The notes under the pieces were generated by a model that saw only the letters and a list, made by a program, of their open reading frames with translations, was not told the DNA's origin and did no database searches. 56,132 nucleotides of DNA from Armatimonadota bacterium (GTDB lineage Bacteria > Armatimonadota > Hebobacteria > CAIYQO01), in assembly GCA_029553475.1 (NCBI GenBank), contig JAKPKV010000034.1, forward strand, positions 1 through 56,132, in the 5' to 3' direction. The first letter of the stretch is position 1, and each line of letters begins with the position of its first letter. Position numbers and translations under genes: made by a program. Positions 42,554-50,064 of this stretch are shown here, one piece after another.

Positions 42554-43686
42554 AACGTCCTCCGGAACCGGTTCGCGCTCAGCAGCACCATCGCCACCGC
42601 GATGACGGCGAGCACGAGGGCGGGCTGCCAGAGGATGGCCAGCGTGTTGCCTTTCAAAAAGATGCCGCGCAGGATGCGGATGAAGTGGGTGGCGGGGATG
42701 AGAGCGGTCAACAGTTGCACGGCCTGCGGCATGCTGCTGATGGGGAAGATGAAACCGGAGAGGAGCACGGTGGGCAACTGGGTGGCCATCACCGCCGCCA
42801 CCATCGCCACCTGCTGGGTCGGCGCCACCGTGGAGATGAGCAGCCCGATGCCCAGCGCCGCGATGACGAAAATGCCGGCGAGCGCCAGCACCAACGCCGG
42901 ACTGCCCACCAGCGGCACGTGAAAGACGACGGCGCTCACCGCCATCACCAGCAGCACGTCGCCGAAGGCGATGAGGACGTAGGGCGCCAGCTTGCCGAGC
43001 ATGAGCTCCAGCGGGCGCACCGGCGACGCCAGCAGACCCTCGATAGTGCCGCGCTCGCGCTCGCGCACCACCGTCACCGAGGTGAGCAGCGCCGCCAGCA
43101 TCATGAGGATGACGGCGATGAGACCGGGAATGGTGAAATGATTGCTGCGCAGCTCCGGGTTGTACCAGTAGCGCGCCCGATTCTCCACCGGTTGCCCCGT
43201 CGCCGGCGCGGTGAGGCCGGCGCGGCGTGCCGCCTCCAGCGCCACGTGTGACGAGTATTGCTGCAGGATGTCCGCCGCGTAGCCCAGCGCCGTACTGGCG
43301 GTGGTGGAATCGGCGCCGTCCATCAGGACCTGGACCGGCGCCGTCTCGCCGTCAGCCAGCCGGCGGGCGAAGCGGGCGGGGATGATCAGCACCATGCGCG
43401 CCCGCCCGCCGTCGAGCAGCGCCGTCACCTCGCGGTCATTGCCGGGATAGGCGATGACGCGGAAGTAGCCGCTGCGCGCGAAGGCGTTCACCAGCTCGCG
43501 CGACTGCGGGCTGCGGCTTTGATCGTAGACCGCCATGCGCACGGCGCGCACGTCTAGGTTGATGGCGTAGCCATACAGGAGGATCATGAACGTCGGCAAC
43601 GCCACCACCACGGCGAGCATACGCGGGTCGCGGGCGATTTGCCGGAACTCCTTCCACATGATCATCCAGGTGCGCAGCAGCATCAT
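42550..43686 (-). CDS. ABC-2 type permease, first subunit (YbhS-like)
   Basis: A 378-residue inner-membrane protein with the same plan as its partner: an N-terminal helix (MLAVVVALPTFMILLYGYAI), a periplasmic domain (about 45-175; VRMAVYDQSRSPQSRELVNAF) and five C-terminal helices. VVRERERGTIEGLLASPVRP is the ABC-2 coupling helix and LSGFIFPISSMP the conserved late loop. The start overlaps the end of the ATPase gene by four bases. With YbhR-like it should form the heterodimeric channel energised by the two ATPases encoded upstream. Confidence 0.9.
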   Translation of the reverse strand: MMLLRTWMIMWKEFRQIARDPRMLAVVVALPTFMILLYGYAINLDVRAVRMAVYDQSRSPQSRELVNAFARSGYFRVIAYPGNDREVTALLDGGRARMVLIIPARFARRLADGETAPVQVLMDGADSTTASTALGYAADILQQYSSHVALEAARRAGLTAPATGQPVENRARYWYNPELRSNHFTIPGLIAVILMMLAALLTSVTVVRERERGTIEGLLASPVRPLELMLGKLAPYVLIAFGDVLLVMAVSAVVFHVPLVGSPALVLALAGIFVIAALGIGLLISTVAPTQQVAMVAAVMATQLPTVLLSGFIFPISSMPQAVQLLTALIPATHFIRILRGIFLKGNTLAILWQPALVLAVIAVAMVLLSANRFRRTL

Positions 43687-44630
43687 GCCCCCCTCTCCGC
43701 CTGCTCGATGAGGGCCACGAAGACATCGTCAAGCGACGGTCGCGCCGGCGCGAGGCGCTCGACGCGGATGCCGGCGGCGTCCAGCGCGGCCCGGACATCA
43801 TCCGCTTCGTCCGGGCCGCCGACCACCGCGTGCAGCGCCGAACCGAACAGCGCCACCTCGCGCACGGCCGGCAGGCTGGAGAGCCGTTCCAGCGCCGCCA
43901 TCACCGGCTCCGCCCGCACCTCCAGCAGCGTGCCGGCCATATAGCCGTCCTTCAACTCGGCCGGCGTGCCCAGCGCGATGATGCGGCCGCGATGCATGAG
44001 GGCGAGGCGGTCGCAGTGCTCCGCCTCATCCATGTAGTGCGTGGTGACGAAGATCGTGACCCCCTGCTCGGCGGCGGCGTAGATGAGCTCCCAGAAACGC
44101 CGGCGCGAGGCCGGGTCCACGCCGGCCGTCGGTTCATCGAGGAACAGCATTTCCGGTTCGTGCACCATGGCGCAGCCCAGCGCCAGCCGCTGCTTCCACC
44201 CCATCGCCAACTCGCCGGTGAGGCTGTCCTGGCGCTCGCGCAGGTTCGCCATCGCGAGGATCCACGCCGTGCGCCGGGCGAGGCGCGCGCCATATACGCC
44301 GTAAATCTCGCCGAAAAATTCGATATTCTCCGTGACGGTGAGGTCGTCGTAGAGCGAGAAGCGCTGGCTCATGTAGCCGATGCGCGTTTTGATCTGCTCC
44401 GTCTCGCGCACGATGTCCAGCCCCGCCACCGTGCCGCTACCCGCGGTGGGGGCGAGGATGCCGCAGAGCATGCGGATGGTGGTGGATTTCCCCGCGCCGT
44501 TCGCCCCCAGGAAGCCGAAAATCTCCCCCCGTCCCACCGTCAGCGAGATCTGATCCACCGCGGTGAAGCGCCCAAACGTCTTCACCAGCCCGCTGATGGT
44601 CACGGCAGCCTCGCCGCGCGTGCGCGTCAT
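43683..44630 (-). CDS. ABC transporter ATPase, second unit (C-terminal half of YbhF)
   Basis: A 315-residue ATPase. Walker A is GANGAGKST (about 43-51) and Walker B MLFLDEPTAGVDP, with the switch His in FVTTHYMDEAEHCDR. The signature, which normally reads LSGGxKQR, is degenerate here (LAMGWKQRLALG), as in the second half of E. coli YbhF. The C-terminal 90 residues form the accessory domain common in ABC-2 ATPases. ATG 44630 follows AGGGGGAGGC; the Gly-rich in-frame extension upstream is the other frame of the preceding gene. In E. coli the two units are one protein; here they are split with a 4-base overlap. They would form an asymmetric dimer. Confidence 0.9.
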   Translation of the reverse strand: MTRTRGEAAVTISGLVKTFGRFTAVDQISLTVGRGEIFGFLGANGAGKSTTIRMLCGILAPTAGSGTVAGLDIVRETEQIKTRIGYMSQRFSLYDDLTVTENIEFFGEIYGVYGARLARRTAWILAMANLRERQDSLTGELAMGWKQRLALGCAMVHEPEMLFLDEPTAGVDPASRRRFWELIYAAAEQGVTIFVTTHYMDEAEHCDRLALMHRGRIIALGTPAELKDGYMAGTLLEVRAEPVMAALERLSSLPAVREVALFGSALHAVVGGPDEADDVRAALDAAGIRVERLAPARPSLDDVFVALIEQAERGA

Positions 44631-45550
44631 GCCTCCCCCTCCCCCGCCGCCAGCGCGTTGAAGACATCCTCCAACCCCGGCGCGATGCGGCGCAGGGCGA
44701 TGAGCGTCAGCCCGTCCAGCGCCGCCGCCACCGTCGCCTCCGCGTCCGGCGTCTCCAGCCAGACGTGCAGGCGTTCGCCGAAGATGTGCACGTCCCGCAC
44801 GCCGGGCAGCGCCGCCAGCCGCGCCTTCGCCTCGCGCGGCGGCTCGGCGATCACCTCCAGTATGGCGCCGCGCAGGCCCGCCTTCAGCTCCCCCGGCGTG
44901 CCGCACAGCGCCAGCCCGCCGCGGTCCAGCATCGCCACCCGCGCGCAGCGCTCCGCCTCGTCCATATACGGCGTACTGAGAAAGAGCGTCACCCCCTGGC
45001 CCGCCAGCCGATAGAGGATGCGCCAGAATTCCCGCCGGGAGACGGGGTCCACGCCGGCCGTCGGCTCATCGAGGAAGAGCACCTCCGGGCTATGCATCAG
45101 CGTGCAGGCCAGCGCCAGCTTTTGCTTCATGCCGCCGGAGAGATACATTGCCAGCCGGTCGCGGAACGGCCCCAGCCGGCTGAATTCCAGCAGCTCCGCC
45201 TCGCGCGCCAGCCGCTCGGCCCGCGGCACGCCGTAGATACTGGCAAAAAAGCGCAGGTTTTCCGCCACGGTGAGGTCGCCGTACAGGGCGAAGCGCTGCG
45301 GCATGTAGCCGATGCGCCGCTTCAAGCCCTCCGCCTGCCGGAAGACATCCAGCCCCAGCACCCGCGCCGACCCGCCCGACGGCGCGAGGATGCCCGCCAG
45401 CAGCCGCATAGTGGTGGTCTTCCCCGCCCCATCCGGCCCCAGCAGCGCGAACACCTCGCCCCGCGCCACGGCAAGGGATAACCCCGCCAGCGCGACGAGT
45501 TCGCCGTAGGTCTTGCGCAAGCCCTGGATTTCGATGGCTATGTCGGTCAT
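44627..45550 (-). CDS. ABC transporter ATPase, first unit (N-terminal half of YbhF)
   Basis: A 307-residue ATPase with intact motifs: Walker A GPDGAGKTT (about 38-46), signature YLSGGMKQKLALA, Walker B VLFLDEPTAGVDPVS. In the switch region, TPYMDEAERC replaces the usual THYMDEAE, so the catalytic switch His is Pro. The pair therefore has one unit with a good signature but no switch His, and one with the His but a poor signature, consistent with a single working ATP site formed between them. ATG 45550; the binding site is weak. It is separated from hlyD by 197 nt that hold an inverted repeat, so its expression may differ from that of the upstream genes. Confidence 0.9.
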   Translation of the reverse strand: MTDIAIEIQGLRKTYGELVALAGLSLAVARGEVFALLGPDGAGKTTTMRLLAGILAPSGGSARVLGLDVFRQAEGLKRRIGYMPQRFALYGDLTVAENLRFFASIYGVPRAERLAREAELLEFSRLGPFRDRLAMYLSGGMKQKLALACTLMHSPEVLFLDEPTAGVDPVSRREFWRILYRLAGQGVTLFLSTPYMDEAERCARVAMLDRGGLALCGTPGELKAGLRGAILEVIAEPPREAKARLAALPGVRDVHIFGERLHVWLETPDAEATVAAALDGLTLIALRRIAPGLEDVFNALAAGEGEA

Positions 45551-45632
45551 GGTCGCTGAGAAGGAAAGTAAGTCGTAAGTAGTTCTAGTGAGTCATCACG
45601 TTGTACCGTGTTCTTCGTATCAACTCAAGCGT

Positions 45633-45743
45633 CTTGTAGGGAATGTCCCGCCGTGGCATTTCCGAAGCGGTGCGCGGTTGCGTCCGCGACCAAACGATAT
45701 CGTCCAGACGGTCGGGAATGCCACGGCGGGCATTCCCTACAAG
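45633..45743. repeat. 111-bp inverted-repeat element inside the efflux operon
   Basis: The left arm CTTGTAGGGAATG-T-CCCGCCGTGG from 45633 is repeated in inverse to 45743 over about 29-31 bases with two single-base insertions. The centre is about 51 bp and contains CGATATCG. It begins 5 bp beyond the hlyD stop. MITE-like; no coding capacity. Confidence 0.8.
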
Positions 45744-45747
45744 CTGA

Positions 45748-47400
45748 TTACTTCACCGCGATCACCGCGTCCGCCGGCATGCCCGGCTTCAGGATGCGAT
45801 CCGGATTCTCGATTTCGATCTTCACGCCAAAGACGAGCTTGACGCGCTCTTCCTTCGTCTGGACGTTCTTCGGCGTGAATTCCGGCTCCTCGGCGATTGC
45901 CGTCACCGTGCCGCTGAAGGCGGTGCCGGCGTCAGTGGTCACCCGCGCGGCCTGGCCGATCGTCACTTTTTCGATCAGCGGCTCCGGCACGTAGACGCGC
46001 AGCCAGACGCGGTCAAGCCGGGCGATTTTCACGATGGGCATGCCGGGCGTGACCAGCTCGCCGGCTTCGGCGGCGCGCAGCGTCACCCGGCCGTCGGCGG
46101 GGGTGAGGATCGCCGTTTGCCCCGCGGTGGCGAGGGCGGTTTTCAGCGCCCCTTTCGCGCTCGCGACCCGCGCGCGGGCGGCGGCGATGGTCTGTGGGCG
46201 GGCGCCGGCCTGCGCGAGGTCGAGCGCCGCCCCCGCCGCGCGCGCCTGCGCCCGCGCCTGCTCCACCGCCCGGTCCGCCTCGCGCCGCTCCTGCGGGCGC
46301 GCCCCGTTCAGCGCCGCCCGCAGCCGTTCGCGGGCGATGGCGACGGCGGCCTGCGCTTCCGCCACTTCCTGGGGGCGCGCGCCGCTCTTCGCCGCTTCAT
46401 AGCGCTTGCGGGCGATCTCCACCTGCGCCGCCGCTTCCGCGCGTTCCTGGGGGCGGGCGCCGTTTTTCGCTTCCGCCAGCCGCTCCTGCGCCGCCTCGGC
46501 CGCCTGCCGCGCGGCCTGGATTTCCTGGGGGCGCGCGCCGGCTTTCGCCTCCGCCAGCCGCTCCTGCGCCGCCCGCAGTTGCGCCGCCGCCACCGCGCGC
46601 CGGGTGCGCGCCTGATCCACCGCCTGCCCGGCGAGGGCGCCCTGCGCTTCCAGCCGTTCCGCGCGCGCCAGCTCGGTCTCCGCGTCCGCCAGCGTCGCCG
46701 CCGCCGCGTTCGCCGCCGCGGCAAGCTGCTCGATGGTCTCCTTGCGCGGGCCGTCCTTCACCAGCGCGTACCGCGCCTCCGCCGCGCGCAGGTTTGCTTC
46801 CAGCACGGCGATCGTCTCGCGGCGCGGCCCTTCATTTATGAGCGCCTGCCGGGCTTCCGCGGCGTCCAGCGCCGCCTTCAACTGCGCCACCTCCTCCGCG
46901 CGCGGACCGTCCTTCACCAGCGCGAGCCGCGCCTCCGCCTGCGCCAGCGCGCCGCGCAACTGCGCCACCTCTTCGGGCCGGGCGCCGGCGTAGACCAGCT
47001 CCCGCCGGGCACGCGCCGCCGCCAGCACTTCCTCCGCTGCGTCGCGCTGCGCCCGCGCCCGGGCGATCTCCTCGACGCGCGTGCCGGCGGTGAGCTCGTT
47101 CAACGCCGCCTCCGCCGCCCGCAGATTGCCTTCCGCCGCCTCCACCTGCCCGGCGAGCTCCCCGCTGTCCAGCGTCGCGAGCAGCTCGCCGCCCTGCACG
47201 TCGTCGCCCACGTCGGCGGAGAGGGTGAGGATGCGCCCGGCGACTTTGCTGCTCACCTCGATCTCGGTGGCCTCGATGATGCCGTTGCCGGGGATACCCG
47301 TCACCGCGGCGCCCCGGCGCGCAGCCGCGTAGCGCCAGATGCCGCCCGCGACCAGCGCCAGCATCAGCACCATCAGGATGATACGGGCACGAGGTGTCAT
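45748..47400 (-). CDS. HlyD/YbhG-type periplasmic adaptor with an exceptionally long, mirror-symmetric alpha-hairpin
   Basis: A 550-residue membrane-fusion protein. An N-terminal anchor (IILMVLMLALVAGGIW) is followed by the first half of the lipoyl domain (IEVSSKVAGRILTLSADVGDDV, split around 48-70), a very long helical part (about 85-425), the second lipoyl half (ILTPADGRVTLRAAEAGELV) and the beta-barrel end (about 460-550). The helical part contains ten G-A/P/T-R motifs, most of them GARP/GPR followed by E, at Gly 106, 139, 165, 191, 217, 288, 314, 340, 366 and 399. E. coli YbhG has about 330 residues, so the hairpin is greatly expanded. The hairpin tip near 252 reads RLEAQGALAGQAVDQA, like the tips that meet TolC. 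It bridges the ABC-2 exporter to the TolC-like channel. ATG follows GGAGGATTGAG; one base separates it from the tolC-like stop. Confidence 0.9.
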   Translation of the reverse strand: MTPRARIILMVLMLALVAGGIWRYAAARRGAAVTGIPGNGIIEATEIEVSSKVAGRILTLSADVGDDVQGGELLATLDSGELAGQVEAAEGNLRAAEAALNELTAGTRVEEIARARAQRDAAEEVLAAARARRELVYAGARPEEVAQLRGALAQAEARLALVKDGPRAEEVAQLKAALDAAEARQALINEGPRRETIAVLEANLRAAEARYALVKDGPRKETIEQLAAAANAAAATLADAETELARAERLEAQGALAGQAVDQARTRRAVAAAQLRAAQERLAEAKAGARPQEIQAARQAAEAAQERLAEAKNGARPQERAEAAAQVEIARKRYEAAKSGARPQEVAEAQAAVAIARERLRAALNGARPQERREADRAVEQARAQARAAGAALDLAQAGARPQTIAAARARVASAKGALKTALATAGQTAILTPADGRVTLRAAEAGELVTPGMPIVKIARLDRVWLRVYVPEPLIEKVTIGQAARVTTDAGTAFSGTVTAIAEEPEFTPKNVQTKEERVKLVFGVKIEIENPDRILKPGMPADAVIAVK

Positions 47401-47401
47401 C

Positions 47402-48694
47402 TCAATCCTCCGTTCCCATCACGTACCGCAGCTCCGCCCGGGCGATCTGCCAGTCGGTCATCGCGCGCGTCATCCCCTGGCGGGCGCGGGCGAGCACCGA
47501 TTGGGCGTCCGCCACTTCGACCGGCGTCCCGACGCCCTCGCGATAGCGCACGTCCGCGATGCGCCGCGTCTCCTCCGCCAGTGCCAGCCGTTTTTGCGCG
47601 ACGGCATATTGCTCATGCGCCGATTCCACCCGCGCCAGCGCCGCGCGCACCTCGGCGGCGATGGCCACGCGCAGGCTCTCCCGCGCGGCGGCGGACTGGT
47701 CGCGCAGCGCTTCCGCCTCGCGCAGCTTCGCCCGCGCGGCGCCGCCGTCGAGGATCGGCAGTCCGGCAAAGAGCGCCGCCGTCCAGCTGGTGAGGTGCAG
47801 CGGCGTCTGCGGCGAAGCGATCTGATACTCACCTGCCAAGCTGAGCGTCGGCCGGCGCTCGCCCTTCGCGGCCTGCACCGCGCCTTCGGCGGCGCGAAGC
47901 TGCCACTCCGCCGCCTGCAATTCAGGACGCCGCCCATACGCCTCGGCGAGCGCCTGCGCTACCGATGGCGGCGCCATCGGCGCGGGCGTCGCGCCGTCCA
48001 CCGCCTGATACCGGCCCTGCGTTTCGCCCAGCGCGCGCAGCACCGCCGCGTGCGCGACAGCCAGGCCGGACTCCGCGCGCACCAGCTCCTGCCGCGCTTC
48101 CTCGACCTGCACTTCGGCGCGCAGCACGTCGTACCGGGGCGCCGCGCGCGCCTCCAGCCGCGCCTGCGCCGCCCGCAAGTGCTTCTGTGCCGCGGTCAGC
48201 GTCTGGAGGGCTGCCGCGCGCTCCTGCTGCGCCGCGAGCAGGGTATAAAAGGCGCGCGTCGTCTCGAAGCGTACCTGCTGATTGACGCGCGCCCGCGTCA
48301 TCTCCGCCGCCCGCGCCAGGCTGTCCGCCTGCCGCGCCGCTCCCTCCAGCCGGCCGCCGGAATAGAGCACCTGCGATGCCCCCAGCGTGGTGACCCAGTT
48401 CGTCTTCTCGCCCAGCGCCACCGCCGTGTTGAACAACGGCACCGCCACTTCCGGCACCTCGCTGGTCACGGCATAGCGTGAATCGAGGCGTAGCTGCGGC
48501 CGCTGGCTGGCGCGGCTGCGCGCCGCGACGGCGTCCGCACCCGCCGCCCGCGCCGCCGCCTCGCTCATCGCCGGCTGATGCGCCCACGCCCGCGCCAGCG
48601 CGTCCTCCAGCGTGAGCGGCACTGCTGCCTCCTGCTGGCCCCAGGCGGGCACGAGCAGTAGCAGCGCCAGCAGGGAGAGCGGGATGCGGTTCAT
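47402..48694 (-). CDS. TolC-like outer-membrane efflux protein
   Basis: A 430-residue exported channel subunit. Signal peptide about 1-19 (LSLLALLLLVPAWGQ), then two outer-membrane efflux protein repeats: TLEDALARAWAHQPAM, YAVTSEVPEVAVPLFNTA, GGRLEGAARQADSLARAAEM in the first half and GRRPELQAAEWQLRAAEGAV, GEYQIASP, GVGTPVEVADAQSVLARAR in the second. Length and the repeat of long helices with short strands suit the OEP family that trimerises into a trans-periplasmic tunnel. ATG has GGAGGCGACGCC upstream and overlaps the regulator's stop. Partner of the HlyD-type protein. Confidence 0.9.
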   Translation of the reverse strand: MNRIPLSLLALLLLVPAWGQQEAAVPLTLEDALARAWAHQPAMSEAAARAAGADAVAARSRASQRPQLRLDSRYAVTSEVPEVAVPLFNTAVALGEKTNWVTTLGASQVLYSGGRLEGAARQADSLARAAEMTRARVNQQVRFETTRAFYTLLAAQQERAAALQTLTAAQKHLRAAQARLEARAAPRYDVLRAEVQVEEARQELVRAESGLAVAHAAVLRALGETQGRYQAVDGATPAPMAPPSVAQALAEAYGRRPELQAAEWQLRAAEGAVQAAKGERRPTLSLAGEYQIASPQTPLHLTSWTAALFAGLPILDGGAARAKLREAEALRDQSAAARESLRVAIAAEVRAALARVESAHEQYAVAQKRLALAEETRRIADVRYREGVGTPVEVADAQSVLARARQGMTRAMTDWQIARAELRYVMGTED

Positions 48695-49329
48695 GGCGTC
48701 GCCTCCGGGAGTTCGGGATGCCGCCGCAGGGCGTGGTACAACAACAGCGCGAGCTCATCAACCAGCTCATCGCGGGCAATGCCGGCGTGCTGGCCGCCGA
48801 GCACGCCGTCCCAGAGGAGAAAATGCGCGATCAGCATGCCGAGCAGCGAGCGGGAGACGACCGCCGCGCGCACGGGACGAAAGCGCCCCTCGGCGATGCC
48901 GCGGGTGATGAACGCCTCCAACAGGCTGAGGCCGGCGCGCGCGACATGCTGGTAAAACGCTGCCGCCAGCTCCGCGTTGAAGAACGCCTCGCTCATCACC
49001 GCGCGCAGCACGTCGCGCCACGCGTCCCACAGCGCGAAGCGATTGTGGATGATCGCGCGCAGCACCGTCAAGTCATCCTGTTCGGCCATGCGCTCCAGCA
49101 GCTCGTGCAGCGGGGTGATGATGGCCGGCACGGAGAAGGCGAAGAGGATCTCCTGCTTGCTGGCGAAATGCTTGTAGATCGTCCCTTCGGAAATGCCCGC
49201 TTCCCGCGCGATTGCCTTCGTCGTCGTGCGGGCATATCCCTGGCGCGCGAACAGCCGCATCGCCGCCGCGAGAATCTCCTCCCGCCGCGCCTCCGCCGTC
49301 TTCCGCGTCCGTCTTCCCGCCCTCCCCAT
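48691..49329 (-). CDS. TetR/AcrR-family repressor of the efflux operon (YbiH/CecR-like)
   Basis: A 212-residue regulator. The N-terminal helix-turn-helix is typical (REEILAAAMRLFARQGYART, then TKAIAREAGISEGTIYKHF), and the remaining helices form the ligand-binding and dimer domain. E. coli ybhGFSR is likewise led by the TetR-type gene ybiH (cecR). The ATG at 49329 was chosen because the operator and the predicted transcription start (about 49355) lie over the in-frame GTG at 49359. GAAGG precedes the ATG. The gene leads the operon and its stop overlaps the tolC-like start, so it should repress its own transcription until an inducer binds. Confidence 0.9.
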   Translation of the reverse strand: MGRAGRRTRKTAEARREEILAAAMRLFARQGYARTTTKAIAREAGISEGTIYKHFASKQEILFAFSVPAIITPLHELLERMAEQDDLTVLRAIIHNRFALWDAWRDVLRAVMSEAFFNAELAAAFYQHVARAGLSLLEAFITRGIAEGRFRPVRAAVVSRSLLGMLIAHFLLWDGVLGGQHAGIARDELVDELALLLYHALRRHPELPEATP

Positions 49330-49346
49330 GCCGGCCGCCTTCTGTA

Positions 49347-49389
49347 AGTGAGTACTCACTCAGTATATACTACTCTCTGCGGTTGTCAA
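49347..49389 (-). promoter_or_regulatory. Promoter and TetR operator of the efflux operon
   Basis: Minus strand: TTGACA (49389-49384), 16-nt spacer, TATACT (49367-49362). The perfect palindrome AGTGAGTACTCACT at 49347-49360 begins just after the -10 and covers the start site near 49355, a classic TetR-family repressing position. Confidence 0.8.
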
Positions 49390-49440
49390 GAGGTTGACAG
49401 GATGGGGGGCATATGCGTCATCAGAGCGCCAGCGCTCGTT

Positions 49441-49522
49441 TCATACTCGTGCTCGTACTCGTACTCATACTCGAAATCAGCTGCGGGCGGACAGGATGTC
49501 CGCGCTCCGATGAGCACGAGTA
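49441..49522. repeat. Palindromic element with hexanucleotide repeats
   Basis: Five imperfect copies of a CTCGTA-type hexamer (49441-49474) form one arm: TACTCGTGCTC at 49444-49454 is matched in inverse at 49512-49522. Inside lies a perfect hairpin GCGGACA-GGA-TGTCCGC (49487-49503). Confidence 0.6.
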
Positions 49523-49684
49523 CGAAGGATATGCGAACCCTAGCGTGACGCCTAGGCGGGATGGGGGTCTCCGCGGAAGCTGTCGGCGAGGGAGGGGGCG
49601 CGGGATACAAGGGGCGCGCTGCAAACCAGGAACCAGGTGTAGTGGGCCATCACGATGTACTCTGTGTAGCAAACCAGTCCGGGG

Positions 49685-49797
49685 TAGTCCGCGCCCTCCG
49701 CGGCGCGTGTTGACGCATTGCTACCCCGTGCCCGATGGAGGTGGTATCGGACACAGGTGCGCATGTTGGTCACACGCGCCACGGAGGGCGCGGACTA
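49685..49797. repeat. Inverted repeat with TAGTCCGCGCCCTCCG arms
   Basis: TAGTCCGCGCCCTCCG-C-GGCGCGTGT at 49685-49711 is repeated in inverse at 49772-49797 with one difference (T for C), around a 60-bp centre. Confidence 0.7.
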
Positions 49798-49840
49798 CAG
49801 CGCACGGTGCAACGGCGACGACCCGCTATACCTGGTTTCT

Positions 49841-49881
49841 TGCACTCCGCCCACACTGGGGCCGCGGAGTTGTACTCCGCA
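49841..49881. repeat. Single 41-bp repeat unit, same family as 17063-17190
   Basis: It has TGCACTCCGC, ACTGGGGCCGCGGAGTTG and TACTCCGCA in the same order as the unit at 17063-17102; only the four to five bases after the first block differ. Confidence 0.75.
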
Positions 49882-49921
49882 GCGATCGGGCCTGCCCGCA
49901 GCACAGACGCGACGATGCTTC

Positions 49922-50058
49922 GGGCGGGCGAGCGTCTCCGCGGGCCGACTCCGGGGGGAAGTCTCATCCGTCGTGTGCGTGAGAACGACTGTCTTTCACA
50001 CACGACATGCGATCACTTCCCCCCGGCGTCGTCTCGATGTTATCAGGATCGCCCGCCC
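49922..50058. repeat. Full-length palindromic element, copy C
   Basis: Outer arms GGGCGGGCGA and TCGCCCGCCC and inner arms CCGGGGGGAAG and CTTCCCCCCGG enclose a hairpin built from GTCGTGTG and CACACGAC. Bases 49914-49921 (GATGCTTC) and the left arm also match copy B at 29741 onward. Copies A (1-111) and B (29749-29800) are partial versions. Confidence 0.75.
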
Positions 50059-50064
50059 ATCATC

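Larger units (their letters stand above)
49330..50064. other. 735-bp gene-free repeat cluster between two leftward units
   Basis: Apart from the tetR promoter, this spacer is made up almost wholly of palindromic repeats: 49441-49522, 49685-49797, 49841-49881 and 49922-50058. No supported gene; short frames here cross repeats. Confidence 0.65.

Noticed and set aside
45990-47090. Short spaced repeats in DNA that could suggest a CRISPR-like array
   Set aside because: They lie in frame inside the adaptor gene and encode the repeated protein module; spacing is 78 bp and the repeats are degenerate.
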